This document shows positions 1-9,008 of a stretch of 64,000 nt of DNA, piece after piece. The notes beneath the pieces were generated by a model. It saw nothing but the letters and a program-made list of their open reading frames with translations. It searched no databases and was not told the DNA's origin. Position numbers and translations under genes: made by a program. The first letter of the stretch is position 1. Each line of letters begins with the position of its first letter. Origin of the DNA: HKCCE3408 sp039191215 (lineage in GTDB: Bacteria > Pseudomonadota > Alphaproteobacteria > Rhodobacterales > Rhodobacteraceae); assembly GCA_039191215.1 (NCBI GenBank), contig JBCCXT010000002.1, positions 1-64,000 on the forward strand, given 5' to 3'.

Positions 1-1274
1 CCCAATGCAGCGCCGTAATCGCCCTCTGCGGCGCGCGCGATGGGCATGTTCAGCGCTGTCGACAGCGCGCTGAGCCAATAGTCGGAATTTGACCCGCCAC
101 CAACCGCGATGAGGCTGTCGATCGGGCTGCCCGTGGCACGGATCGCGTCGCGGCAATCGCAAAAGGCAAAGACCACACCTTCAAGCACGGCCCGGGCGAG
201 GCTTTTCTTGTCGGTGGCATGTGACAACCCCAAAAACGCCCCGCGAATCGCTGCGTCGTTCAAAGGTGTCCGCTCTCCGCCGAGATAGGGCAAAAAGCGC
301 GTCTCTCCCGGGGCCGTCACCGGGCCCAAATCGGCCGTGAAGCTGGCGGCATCCGCGCCAAAAAGCCCCGCTGCCCAGTTGAGCGCATCCGTGGCCGCCA
401 GGATCACGCCCATCTGATGCCAGGTGTCGGGGATTGCGTGGCAGAAAGTGTGTACCGCGGTGGCTGGATCAGGCTGGAAGCCGTCAGTGGCGACAAAGAG
501 CACGCCCGATGTGCCAAGCGAGACAAAGCCCTCGCCCGGCCGCAGCGCGCCGACGCCGATGCCCGCAGCTGCGTTATCGCCCGCGCCACCGGCGACCACG
601 ACGCCGTCGTTCATCCCCCATCTGCGGGCCAGATCACCACGCAGCTCACCCGAGACAGCGCTGCCTTCCACGAGAGCGGGCATGTGTTCCCGCGTCAGGC
701 CGCAGGCGGTAAGCAAGGGTTCCGACCAATCACGCGCACCGACATCAAGCCAGGCCGTACCGGCCGCATCCGACATCTCTGAGACGGCCAAACCGGTCAG
801 CCAAAACCGCAGGAAGTCCTTGGGCAGCAAGACCTTGTCGATCCGGCTGGCAAGCTCCGGCTCGTGCCGTGCCATCCAAGCGATCTTTGGCGCGGTGAAG
901 CCGGGAAAGACGATATTGCCGCTGATTGCGCGGAATTGCGGATCGCCATCCATCGCCGCGGCCTCGATATGAGCGCGGGTATCATTCCACAAAATCGCCG
1001 GCCGCAAGACATCGCCGGCCGCATCAATGCAGACGGCGCCGTGCATTTGCCCCGACAATCCGATGCCGCTGACCGCACCCAGATCATGTGTGGCGGCCAG
1101 TTTATCCATCACCGCTGAGGCCGCCGTGATCCAATCCGCGGGGCGTTGTTCCGACATGCCGGGCCCGGGCCGATGGACGCCCAATGGGGCAGTGGCATCG
1201 GCCAAGGCCCCACCATCATCGCCGATCAGCAGCGCCTTTAAGCCTGATGTGCCAAGATCGAGCCCAAGATACAT
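1..1274 (-). CDS. xylB: Xylulokinase, C-terminus cut by window edge
   Basis: FGGY-family sugar kinase that would phosphorylate D-xylulose with ATP, feeding the pentose phosphate pathway in the cytoplasm. The visible N-terminus reads MYLGLDLGTSGLKALL, the first phosphate-binding motif of the family. Further in are LSGQMHGAV, the xylulokinase substrate-pocket signature, GGAGDNAAAGIG and FVSLGTSGV of the second ATPase lobe, and GGGSNSDYW near the window edge. About 424 codons are present of a usual 480-500, so the last segment lies outside the window. The gene is downstream of, and co-directional with, a sugar ABC transporter 23 bp away, which supports a role in xylose use. Another FGGY pentulose substrate cannot be excluded. 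Confidence 0.9.
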   Translation of the reverse strand, partial: MYLGLDLGTSGLKALLIGDDGGALADATAPLGVHRPGPGMSEQRPADWITAASAVMDKLAATHDLGAVSGIGLSGQMHGAVCIDAAGDVLRPAILWNDTRAHIEAAAMDGDPQFRAISGNIVFPGFTAPKIAWMARHEPELASRIDKVLLPKDFLRFWLTGLAVSEMSDAAGTAWLDVGARDWSEPLLTACGLTREHMPALVEGSAVSGELRGDLARRWGMNDGVVVAGGAGDNAAAGIGVGALRPGEGFVSLGTSGVLFVATDGFQPDPATAVHTFCHAIPDTWHQMGVILAATDALNWAAGLFGADAASFTADLGPVTAPGETRFLPYLGGERTPLNDAAIRGAFLGLSHATDKKSLARAVLEGVVFAFCDCRDAIRATGSPIDSLIAVGGGSNSDYWLSALSTALNMPIARAAEGDYGAAL

Positions 1275-1297
1275 GCTGCCCTCCCTCGAGACGCTCT

Positions 1298-2047
1298 TCA
1301 AGCGGCCGCTTTGGGGTTCTTGCCCAAGATGATCATCGAAAGGATGTCGTCTTCGGTGACGTCTTCAACCCGTTCAGTGCCGACCAGTTGGCCGTTTTTC
1401 ATAACCGAGACCCTGTCGCATAGATCCATCATCTCTCGTGTGTCGTGACTGATCAGGAAGATGCCCAAACCTTGTGCCTTAAGCTCTTGGATAAGATCGG
1501 CAACCATCTTGGTTTCATGCACGCCAAGTGCGGCCGTTGGCTCATCCATGATCAAAATGCGCGCATTGAAATAGACTGCGCGCGCAATCGCCACTGATTG
1601 GCGCTGACCGCCCGACAGGGCGCTGACGGGCTCGTTGATCTTTTTGAAATTGGGGTTGAGTCGGGCCATGATCTTGCGCGTCTCAGCCTCCATCCGCCCA
1701 TCATCAACAAAGCCAAGCGGTGTTGTCAGCTCTCGCCCGAGAAAGAGATTTGCCGGTGCGTTGAGATTGTCGGCCAGCGCAAGCGTCTGATAGATCGTCT
1801 CGATATTGTAAGACCGCGCATCACGCGGCGAGTTGATCGTTGCGCGCGCCCCGTTGATCCAGATCTCACCGCTATCCATGGCATACGCACCCGACAGGAT
1901 TTTGATCAGCGTCGATTTTCCGGCCCCGTTATGGCCCAGGAGCCCCACCACCTCGCCGGGGTAAAGATCGAGCGAGACATGGTCGACCGCGCGCACCCCG
2001 CCAAAGCTGATCGAGATGTCGCGCATATCTACAAGTGGCGTGGCCAT
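1298..2047 (-). CDS. Sugar ABC transporter ATP-binding protein (XylG/FrcA-like, single domain)
   Basis: ATPase that powers import of a monosaccharide, probably xylose, on the cytoplasmic face of the membrane. It has Walker A GHNGAGKST near residue 38, the ABC signature LSGGQRQSV near residue 142, and Walker B ILIMDEPTAALG near residue 162 followed by the H-loop ISHD. It is 249 residues long and carries one nucleotide-binding domain, whereas classical XylG, RbsA and AraG proteins have two in about 500 residues. The closer model is therefore FrcA. Its start codon overlaps the stop of the upstream permease as TAATG, indicating translational coupling. The acidic C-terminus contains a degenerate extension but no second Walker A. 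Confidence 0.92.
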   Translation of the reverse strand: MATPLVDMRDISISFGGVRAVDHVSLDLYPGEVVGLLGHNGAGKSTLIKILSGAYAMDSGEIWINGARATINSPRDARSYNIETIYQTLALADNLNAPANLFLGRELTTPLGFVDDGRMEAETRKIMARLNPNFKKINEPVSALSGGQRQSVAIARAVYFNARILIMDEPTAALGVHETKMVADLIQELKAQGLGIFLISHDTREMMDLCDRVSVMKNGQLVGTERVEDVTEDDILSMIILGKNPKAAA

Positions 2048-3363
2048 TATCGGACCCCCAGGCGTTTGCGATAAATGATGTCGATCAGCACGGCGGCGAC
2101 CAAAACGACACCAACCACGATGTTTTGCAACGGTGCGTCCACACCGACCATTGCCATGCCCGATTGCAGGCTTTGCATGATCAACGCGCCTAAAATCGCC
2201 CCGTAAATTGTGCCCACACCGCCCGATAGGGCCGTGCCGCCGATCACGGCCGCGGCGATCACGCGAAGCTCATCCAGCGTGCCGATGTCATTGGAATGGT
2301 TTGTTAAACGGGCCGAGGCAACAACGGCTGAGATGGCGCAAAGAATGCCCATCAGCGCAAATATTTTGACCGTGAGAAAGCGCGTATTGATGCCCGACAG
2401 CTCTGCCGCGTCCGGATTGCCGCCGGTGGCAAAGATGTAGCGGCCAAAGCGCGTGCGGAGCGCGATCACGGTCATCACAACTGCCACAGCGATCAGCAGC
2501 AGGACCGAGATGGGCAGGCCATACGCGGCCGTGAAGCCATCGGGCAGAACCTCGCCCCGGGCTTCAAACATGCGCTCCAACCGGCGTTGCGGGATTTGGT
2601 AGCTGTTCAGGATCGCGATTAGGCCGACGATCCCCACAACGATCAGACCGGCGACCGCCCCTTCCGCCCAAAGCGGCTTGACGGGAAATTCGTGCCGGAT
2701 CTTGCTGCGCCGGGCGGCAAAAAGCGCCAGCACCGCGGCCAAGCTTGCCACGATTGCAAAAATCCAAGACCAGGTCTCGCCCAGGGTGCCATTCGTGCCG
2801 CCAAAGGCCTGGAATGTGCGGTCAAGCGGGCCGATGGTTTGCCCGTTGGTGATGAACCAACCGGCATTGCGCCACACCAAGAGCCCGCCAAGCGTCACGA
2901 TAAAGGCAGGAATTGTCAGATAGCCGACAAGCCAGCCATGAAACGCCCCGATCAGCGCGCCTGCGATCAGCCCGATGGCAATTGCGACCCAAGGGATCAT
3001 CGGGTGGCCAAGCGGCAGGCCCATCATGTCTGGCAGATAGCTCGTTTGTGTCATCGCCATCAGCGCCGAACAGGTCGCCAGGACCGAGCCCACGCTCAGA
3101 TCGATATGCCTGGTGACGATCACAAAGACCATGCCGGTTGCCATGATCGCCACGCTGACCGTTTGGATCGTGAGGTTGAAGATGTTTCGCGGGGTCAGAA
3201 AGCGACCCTCGAAAAGCCCGCCTGTCAGCAACTGGAAGATCAGACAGATGACGGCAAATGCCCCGATCATGCCCAAGAGGCGCAGATCAATTTCCAGGCT
3301 TGCCAGCAGCCCGCGGGCGGGCGTGGGGCTTTGGCTGTTGCTATCGGTGGTCGTATCGGACAT
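2047..3363 (-). CDS. xylH: Sugar ABC transporter permease (XylH/BPD_transp_2 family)
   Basis: Inner-membrane channel subunit of the sugar importer. About ten hydrophobic helices can be read, from IGAFAVICLIFQL near residue 32 to VVGVVLVAAVLIDIIY at the C-terminus. Family motifs include RHIDLSVGSVLA, FATGGNPDAAELSGI and AAAVIGGTALSGGVGT, the last being the cytoplasmic EAA-like loop of carbohydrate uptake permeases. I chose the ATG at 3363 (MSDTTTDS); an in-frame GTG lies three codons upstream. The length of about 438 residues fits XylH-type permeases rather than the 320-residue RbsC type. The gene sits between the binding protein and the ATPase and overlaps the ATPase start. The sugar is inferred from context. 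Confidence 0.9.
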   Translation of the reverse strand: MSDTTTDSNSQSPTPARGLLASLEIDLRLLGMIGAFAVICLIFQLLTGGLFEGRFLTPRNIFNLTIQTVSVAIMATGMVFVIVTRHIDLSVGSVLATCSALMAMTQTSYLPDMMGLPLGHPMIPWVAIAIGLIAGALIGAFHGWLVGYLTIPAFIVTLGGLLVWRNAGWFITNGQTIGPLDRTFQAFGGTNGTLGETWSWIFAIVASLAAVLALFAARRSKIRHEFPVKPLWAEGAVAGLIVVGIVGLIAILNSYQIPQRRLERMFEARGEVLPDGFTAAYGLPISVLLLIAVAVVMTVIALRTRFGRYIFATGGNPDAAELSGINTRFLTVKIFALMGILCAISAVVASARLTNHSNDIGTLDELRVIAAAVIGGTALSGGVGTIYGAILGALIMQSLQSGMAMVGVDAPLQNIVVGVVLVAAVLIDIIYRKRLGVR

Positions 3364-3431
3364 TGCGCGCACATTTTGGCTGGGCGCACGGGTGTATTGT
3401 GCGCGGGCGGACTGAAGTGGAAAGGCGGGCA

Positions 3432-3459
3432 GGGCTGGGCATCAGGCAACGCCCAGCCC
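3432..3459 (-). terminator. Stem-loop between binding-protein and permease genes (attenuator-like)
   Basis: A perfect 9-bp inverted repeat GGGCTGGGC / GCCCAGCCC with a 10-nt loop lies just after the stop of the binding-protein gene on the minus strand. It is followed by a GC-rich stretch and a short T run rather than a strong U-tract. Such hairpins commonly let the binding protein be made in excess over the membrane subunits by partial termination or 3'-end protection. That role is inferred. Confidence 0.6.
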
Positions 3460-3471
3460 CAACTTTAGCGA

Positions 3472-4503
3472 TCAGTTACAGGGTGCTGGTCCGCCAGACA
3501 CGCCCTGGCACAGCGTTTCCTGGTCGATCCAACCGGCATCGACAACAACCGAGAGGTTGTCGGCCGTGATGGGAACAGGGGCCAGGAACATCGAGGTCAT
3601 CGTGGTCCCACCGGGTGAGGTCCATTCCTGCGCGCCTTCGACATCGGCCATAGCTGTACCGGATGCGAGCGCAACGGCAATCTCACCTGCTGCACGGCCC
3701 AATTCGCGCGCGTCTTTCCAGACCGACACGGTTTGCGTTCCCATCGCAACCCGGTTCAACGCGGCATGGTCGCCGTCCTGACCGGATACCGGGATGCCGT
3801 CCATGCCCTGGGCGGTGAGCGCTGCGACAACGCCGCCGGCCGTGCCGTCATTGGAGGCAACAACCGCGTCAACATCATTGTCAGCGGCCGTCAGGATTTG
3901 CTCCATGTTGCGCTGCGCGTTTGCCGGGAGCCAACCATCGGTATAGGCCTCGCCGACAATGGTAATCGCGCCGCTATCGATGGCTTCCTGTAAGACCTCT
4001 TGCTGGCCGCCACGCAGGAAATCGGCGTTCGGGTCAGTCGGTGAGCCTTTGATCATCACGTAATTGCCTTCAGGCTGCGCCGCGAGAACGGCAGCCGCCT
4101 GCATCCGGCCCACCTCGACATTGTCGAAGGTCAGATAAAAGGCGCGGTCGTCTTCGATAAGGCGGTCATAGGCGACAACCGGGATGCCCTCATCAGCGGC
4201 CATCTGCACCGCGGGTCCGATCGCTTGGGCGTCCTGCGCCAGGATGATCAAGGCGTCGCAGCCTTGCGCAACAAGCGCTTCGATATCGCTCAGCTGGGTT
4301 GCCGCCGAAGATTGGGCGTCGGCTGAAACATAGCTCGCACCGGCCGCGTCGAGCGCACCGACAATGGCGGCCTCGTCCGTTTGCCAGCGTTCTTCTTGAA
4401 AGTTCGACCAGCTCACGCAGACCGTCGGGCTGTGGCCATCGGCCAAGGCAGCCTGCGCAAACGCAACCGACGCCAATGCGCCGGCCAGATAAGAAACTCG
4501 CAT
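3472..4503 (-). CDS. xylF: Periplasmic sugar-binding protein (XylF-like)
   Basis: Type I periplasmic binding protein that captures the sugar and delivers it to the permease. The start at 4503 gives a clean signal peptide (MRVSYLAGALASVAFAQAALA, cleaved before DG) and is preceded by the strong Shine-Dalgarno GGGAGGAC; a longer upstream reading frame lacks such a site. The mature protein shows VSADAQSSAATQLSDIEALV, GCDALIILAQDA, VVAYDRLI and VSGQDGD, all typical of XylF-type proteins. The length of 343 residues is normal. The gene is first in the minus-strand operon binding protein-permease-ATPase-xylB. A ROK-type palindrome lies about 65 bp upstream, so the divergent ROK protein probably represses it. 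Confidence 0.9.
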   Translation of the reverse strand: MRVSYLAGALASVAFAQAALADGHSPTVCVSWSNFQEERWQTDEAAIVGALDAAGASYVSADAQSSAATQLSDIEALVAQGCDALIILAQDAQAIGPAVQMAADEGIPVVAYDRLIEDDRAFYLTFDNVEVGRMQAAAVLAAQPEGNYVMIKGSPTDPNADFLRGGQQEVLQEAIDSGAITIVGEAYTDGWLPANAQRNMEQILTAADNDVDAVVASNDGTAGGVVAALTAQGMDGIPVSGQDGDHAALNRVAMGTQTVSVWKDARELGRAAGEIAVALASGTAMADVEGAQEWTSPGGTTMTSMFLAPVPITADNLSVVVDAGWIDQETLCQGVSGGPAPCN

Positions 4504-4565
4504 ATTGTCCTCCCATGCGGTTGGCTGGGCTTTTTGTGCCCAACGCCGGTTCACGCTGCGCCATT

Positions 4566-4587
4566 TTTATTTATGTGTCAAAATAAA
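4566..4587. promoter_or_regulatory. Putative ROK-repressor operator in the xylF/ROK divergent region
   Basis: The palindrome TTTATTT-N8-AAATAAA lies between the divergent xylF and ROK-regulator genes, about 65 bp upstream of the xylF start. It matches the general architecture TTATTT-N8/9-AAATAA known for NagC/Mlc-type ROK operators. Binding by the adjacent ROK protein and control by xylose are inferred. Confidence 0.55.
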
Positions 4588-4689
4588 TATTCCTCATGTC
4601 ATGCGTTTTTCTTCGTCCGGTGATTATTTCCTTGCATATTCGGCCAGAAATCAGCTCAATTATGCGGCGGATCGCGCAAATTAACTTAG

Positions 4690-5967
4690 GTGAATGAACG
4701 AATGGCGCCAGATGGAGAGATCGAACCCGCGGCCGACCTGCCAGGATGCGGCCCGATTCGTCCGGTGCCCGATGCCAGCAATTCGGCCCATTCCCTGGCA
4801 TTGCAGGTGCTCGAACGCGTCCGCGCCGAGGGGCTGATTGCGCGCGTCGATCTGGCAAAATCCCTTGATGTCAGCCCCGCCACGATCACGGCCCTTGTCG
4901 CAGGTCTTATTGATCGCGGATTGGTTGTGGAAAAGGACCGGCCCGTGCGCCAGGGTCAACGCGGCCGCCCGCCAACCGCGCTGGCCTTGGTGCCTACGGC
5001 GGCTTACGTCATCGGCCTGAAATTGGCCGAGTTTCGGCACAGCGCCGTGCTGATGGACTTCGCCGGCCGGGTCGTTGCCGAAGCCGCGCTGGATCGGGCC
5101 GATCCGCAGCGCGATCTGGTGCTGCTGACGCGCGAGATCTCCGATCTGATCGCGTCCTTGATGCGCAGTGCGGGCCTGCCGATTAGGGCGGTTCGCCATG
5201 TCGGCGTTGGCTTGCCCGGTTTCATTGATGCAGCGGCCGGCAAGATCGCTTGGTCGCCCTTGTTGCCTGCCGAAGACCTGGCATTTGCCACCCATCTTGA
5301 GGCGCATCTGGATCTGCCGGTGGCCATCGACAATGACGCCAACCTTTTGACCCTGGCAGAACTTTGGTTCGGCCATGGCCGCCGCGTGGCCGATTTTGCT
5401 GTCGTCACGATTGAGCAGGGGATCGGGATGGGCCTGGCAATCAACCACCAGCTTTATCGTGGTGTGCGTGCCTTTGGGATGGAGCTTGGGCATACCAAAG
5501 TGCAGCTTGATGGCGCGCTCTGCCGCTGCGGTCAACGCGGTTGCCTGGAAGCATATGTGTCCGACTACGCGCTTGTGCGCGAGGCCTCGACCGCACTCGA
5601 TCTATCCGTTCGTCACCGCCAATCGGCCCAGGTTATCCTTGATGCGCTGCATGATCAGGCCAAGGCCGGCAATGAGGCTGCGCGCTCCATCTTTCGTCGG
5701 GCAGGGCGTTACATGGCCTTAGGATTAGCAAATGTTTTCAATATTTTCGAGCCTGAACTTATAGTCGTCTCGGGCGCCAGGCTGCGCTATGACTACCTCT
5801 ATGCCGACGAGGTGCTCTCGGAAATGCAAAGCCTGATCCTCAAAACCGGCCGTGGTGGCCCGCGCATCGAGATCAACGCCTGGGGGGAGTTCGGCTGGGC
5901 CAAGGGCGGCGCGGCGCTGGCGCTTACTGCGACAACCGCCACTTTGGCGCAGGATGCAGCGGCGTGA
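4690..5967 (+). CDS. xylR: ROK-family transcriptional repressor (XylR-like)
   Basis: Sugar-responsive DNA-binding regulator. Residues about 35-95 form a winged helix (VDLAKSLDVSPATITALVAGLI) and the rest is a ROK sugar-kinase-like fold. Visible are DNDANLLTLAE, VTIEQGIGMGLAI, the ROK signature with ELGHTKV and the zinc-binding cluster CRCGQRGCLEAY. A GTG start at 4690 follows AACTTAGG; an in-frame ATG at 4702 is the alternative. The length of 425 residues is typical. It is divergent from the xylF operon, which makes it the likely xylose-responsive repressor. Its stop overlaps the next gene as GTGA, so it may be co-transcribed with the unrelated FG-GAP gene. Confidence 0.85.
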   Translation: MNERMAPDGEIEPAADLPGCGPIRPVPDASNSAHSLALQVLERVRAEGLIARVDLAKSLDVSPATITALVAGLIDRGLVVEKDRPVRQGQRGRPPTALALVPTAAYVIGLKLAEFRHSAVLMDFAGRVVAEAALDRADPQRDLVLLTREISDLIASLMRSAGLPIRAVRHVGVGLPGFIDAAAGKIAWSPLLPAEDLAFATHLEAHLDLPVAIDNDANLLTLAELWFGHGRRVADFAVVTIEQGIGMGLAINHQLYRGVRAFGMELGHTKVQLDGALCRCGQRGCLEAYVSDYALVREASTALDLSVRHRQSAQVILDALHDQAKAGNEAARSIFRRAGRYMALGLANVFNIFEPELIVVSGARLRYDYLYADEVLSEMQSLILKTGRGGPRIEINAWGEFGWAKGGAALALTATTATLAQDAAA

Positions 5968-7478
5968 GGGTACTGGTGCTCATCCTTCTGGCCGGTCCGG
6001 CCGCAGCTGACATCCGGTTCGAAGACGTGCGCGCTGCGCTTCCTGGGCCCGCCCATATCTATGATGGCGGGTGGGAGCATTTTGTCGGCGGCGGGGTTGC
6101 CGTCATGGATTGCAACGGCGATGCGCGGCCAGACATCTTTGTGGCGGGCGGCACGAATGCGGCACGGCTCTTTGTCAATGAAAGCCAGGGCGCGCTTGGC
6201 TTTGCCGAAGGCATCATCGAGCCGCTGACCGGGGTCACCGGTGCTTATCCGATCGATATCGACAGCGACGGCGCGGTCGATTTGGCGATCCTAAGGGTCG
6301 GTGAGAACATGCTTTGGCGCGGTGACGGCGCATGCGGTTTCAGCCGCGCCAACGAGGCTTGGGGTTTTGACGGGGGTGATGCCTGGTCGACCGCCTTTTC
6401 CGCGACCTGGGGCGCGGGCGATCGCTGGCCAACGCTTGCGATTGGCAATTACGTCGATAGGTCCGATCCGGAGGGCCCGTTTTTTGCCTGCGACAGCAAT
6501 GAGCTGCACCGGCCGCAAACCGGCGGCACAGGGCAATCAGAGGCCCCTCCCTATGGTCCGGTCACCCGGCTTGAGCCGGGCTTCTGCGCGCTCTCGGCGC
6601 TCTTTTCCGATATCGACGGTGATGGTCAGGCCGAGCTGCGCCTATCAAATGATCGCCATTATTATGTGCGGGGCGGCTACGAACAGCTTTGGGATCTTGC
6701 GCCGCTGCGGGAGCGCGTGGCAGCCGGCCTGTGGGACCCTGTTTCGATCTGGGGCATGGGCATCGCCAGCCATGATCTGACCGGAGACGGGCGGGCGGAA
6801 GTGATGCTGACATCAATGGCCGATCAATTGCTGATGATTGCCGAAGGCCAGGGCTATGTCCGGGCGCCTTTGGAATGGGGAACCTATGCGACGCGGCCGC
6901 ATACTGGCACAGATGGCCGTCCGTCCACCGGGTGGCACGCGGAATTTGCCGATGTGAACAATGATGGTCGCATGGATCTGTTCATCGCCAAGGGCAATGT
7001 CGATCAGATGCCGGACATGGCGATGGAGGATCCCAATAACCTGCTTATCCGGCAAGCCGATGGCACTTTCGAGGAGGTCGCATCTCAGGCCGGGATCGCC
7101 ACGACCGACAGGGCGCGGGGCGCGGCATTCGCCGATTTTGACGGCGATGGGCGGCTTGATTTGGTTGTGGTCAACCGGCGCGCCGAGTTGGAGCTTTGGC
7201 GCAATGGCAGTGCGGCGGGTCCGGCGGCTTTTGTCGATCTTGTCACAGATGGTGCAAATCGCGACGCGATCGGAGCCGTGATCGAGGTGCGCCAAAACGG
7301 CCAGTCGCGTTTTTTTGAGCGGATCGTCGGCGGCGGGCATGTCTCCGGTACCAACCTGCCGGTTCATATTGGGCTGGGCGCTGTCGGTCCAGCCGAGATG
7401 CGTATTACTTGGCCCGGCCTGTCGGCGCCGGGTCCCTGGCACAGCCTCACCCCTGGCCATCATGTAATAGCCCGATAG
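5964..7478 (+). CDS. Secreted FG-GAP/VCBS-repeat protein with ASPIC/UnbV domain (CRTAC1-like)
   Basis: A 504-residue protein with an N-terminal signal peptide (MRVLVLILLAGPAAA, GTG start) and a predicted seven-bladed beta-propeller of FG-GAP repeats. Calcium-binding loops recur: DCNGDARPD, DIDSDGAVD, DIDGDGQAE, DLTGDGRAE, DVNNDGRMD and DFDGDGRLD. The C-terminal 80 residues match the ASPIC/UnbV domain (RIVGGGHVSGTNLP, then a VHIGLG-type segment). The start overlaps the ROK stop by 4 bp. It converges on a di-heme peroxidase gene, and CRTAC1-like proteins often neighbour such cytochromes. The substrate and function are unknown; a periplasmic or surface role is inferred. Confidence 0.8.
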   Translation: MRVLVLILLAGPAAADIRFEDVRAALPGPAHIYDGGWEHFVGGGVAVMDCNGDARPDIFVAGGTNAARLFVNESQGALGFAEGIIEPLTGVTGAYPIDIDSDGAVDLAILRVGENMLWRGDGACGFSRANEAWGFDGGDAWSTAFSATWGAGDRWPTLAIGNYVDRSDPEGPFFACDSNELHRPQTGGTGQSEAPPYGPVTRLEPGFCALSALFSDIDGDGQAELRLSNDRHYYVRGGYEQLWDLAPLRERVAAGLWDPVSIWGMGIASHDLTGDGRAEVMLTSMADQLLMIAEGQGYVRAPLEWGTYATRPHTGTDGRPSTGWHAEFADVNNDGRMDLFIAKGNVDQMPDMAMEDPNNLLIRQADGTFEEVASQAGIATTDRARGAAFADFDGDGRLDLVVVNRRAELELWRNGSAAGPAAFVDLVTDGANRDAIGAVIEVRQNGQSRFFERIVGGGHVSGTNLPVHIGLGAVGPAEMRITWPGLSAPGPWHSLTPGHHVIAR

Positions 7479-7573
7479 TCTGCGCGGGCCAAAATTCGGC
7501 CCATTTCCGCGCCGAATTCCCCGCTGCGATGCACGGCACGTTTTGCGGGCGCCCGGGCCGCGCAGGCGGTCCG

Positions 7574-7608
7574 TTCGGCCAAAGGGGTTCGATGCCCCTG
7601 CGGCCGAA
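7574..7608. terminator. Bidirectional hairpin between convergent genes
   Basis: TTCGGCC pairs with GGCCGAA and, inside, AGGGG pairs with CCCCT around a 7-nt loop; the two stems are separated by a 2-nt internal mismatch. It lies between the converging ends of the FG-GAP gene and the di-heme peroxidase gene. No U-tract is visible, so termination efficiency is uncertain. Confidence 0.5.
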
Positions 7609-7619
7609 GCCCCAGTCAT

Positions 7620-8930
7620 TTAGCGGTCGATCGGTAACCCGCTTGGAACGGTGTCGGGTATGCCCAATCGGCCCTCAAGCGAGGTGACATCCGTCAGCGT
7701 CGCCAAAAACGCCAGCAAATCCGCCAGCTCGGCCTGCGTCAGGGCGCGATCATCATACGGCACCATGGCAAGAACGGCCTCCTGCATCGCGGCGTCTTGG
7801 CTTGGCGCAAACGGATCACCGCCCAGGTCGGGGATCGCCACGGATGCGGGATCAAATGCAGCCCAGGCCGCGCGCGGTGCGGCATGCGCGACCAAGAACG
7901 CATCGAGCTCCGCGTATGCGCCGGTATGGCCGTAAGGCGCCGTGTCAAAGATATTGCGCAAGCTCGGCGTGCGGAAGGCATACAAATCCGCCGCATCTCC
8001 GGTGACGCGAAACCGGCCCTCATCGCGGCTGTGATCCTCAAACCGGCCCCGCTTTCCCGGGCCAAACTGGACCATGCCCGTCACATGAAACGCGTGATCG
8101 GTCTGAAACGGACCGCTGTGGCAGCCACTGCAGCCGAGCTCTCCGTAAAACAGGCCCATCCCGGTCATTGCGGCATCCGGCAAGGGCGACGCTCCGTTAA
8201 GATAGGCGTCAAAGAGGCTCTGATCGGCGCGCCATTCATGCTCAATGAACGCGGCGAGCGCATCCGAAACATCCGTGAAGTCAATCTCCTCGGGTCCAAA
8301 CACGGTCGTGAACTCGGTGCGATAGTCCGGGATCGCGTCGAGCCTGTCGGTCAGCAGATCCCAAGCGCCGCCATCGCCTGTGATCCTGCCCGTGCGTACG
8401 GCCGCACTGATGTCATTTTCGGAATAATGCCCGGCCATTTCATCCGGAGACAGGACGGGAAACATGCTTTGGGCCGACAGAACGCTGGCAAATCCCGTCT
8501 CCATTTCAGTGCCCAAAGGCGTGCGGATGCCTGAGGGCCGGGTCCCATCCAGCTCCAGCCGACCGTCATGAAACATCACCGCGAAGGTCTCGTGGCCCAA
8601 ATTCCACAAAGCCGGCGCATGGCGCGGGATGTGCTGCTCGGGCAGGTTGGCCGCATCCGCGATGCGGTCCGGGCCAAGGCCGATGCCACCTTCACCCAAT
8701 GAAAGCGCGATCCCATCGGCTGTCCCGAGGCTTGGATGATGGCATGTGGCGCAAGAGATATTGCGATTGCCGGACAAGATGGGGTCGTAAAACAAAAGCT
8801 GGCCCAACGCGGCCATCGCAGGGTCAACCGCTCGGAATTGCGTCGGGTCGATGGGCTCCGGAAGTGCCAAGACGTCGCCACGTGCGGCGGCCGCGATGGC
8901 GCAAAAGATGACAAAGACCAGGCGTTTCAT
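7620..8930 (-). CDS. Di-heme cytochrome c peroxidase / MauG-family protein
   Basis: Periplasmic c-type cytochrome with two covalent hemes. After a signal peptide (MKRLVFVIFCAIAAAARG) come the first heme site CATCH near residue 61 and the second, CSGCH, near residue 275. The C-terminal motif FRTPSLRN...APYGHTGAY is typical of the cytochrome c peroxidase/MauG superfamily. Its 436 residues exceed the roughly 340 of classical CcpA, fitting the MauG/MbnH-like branch that oxidises protein partners instead of only removing peroxide. It converges on the FG-GAP gene and diverges from the zinc-uptake operon across a Zur-like box, so zinc-responsive expression is possible. The substrate is unknown. Confidence 0.85.
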   Translation of the reverse strand: MKRLVFVIFCAIAAAARGDVLALPEPIDPTQFRAVDPAMAALGQLLFYDPILSGNRNISCATCHHPSLGTADGIALSLGEGGIGLGPDRIADAANLPEQHIPRHAPALWNLGHETFAVMFHDGRLELDGTRPSGIRTPLGTEMETGFASVLSAQSMFPVLSPDEMAGHYSENDISAAVRTGRITGDGGAWDLLTDRLDAIPDYRTEFTTVFGPEEIDFTDVSDALAAFIEHEWRADQSLFDAYLNGASPLPDAAMTGMGLFYGELGCSGCHSGPFQTDHAFHVTGMVQFGPGKRGRFEDHSRDEGRFRVTGDAADLYAFRTPSLRNIFDTAPYGHTGAYAELDAFLVAHAAPRAAWAAFDPASVAIPDLGGDPFAPSQDAAMQEAVLAMVPYDDRALTQAELADLLAFLATLTDVTSLEGRLGIPDTVPSGLPIDR

Positions 8931-9008
8931 AGCGCCAGTGTCGCAGTGCCACGCAGAAGATCAAGCGCCGATACGGGGGTGATGGATGCGATGTCCGCAT
9001 TGCAAAAC

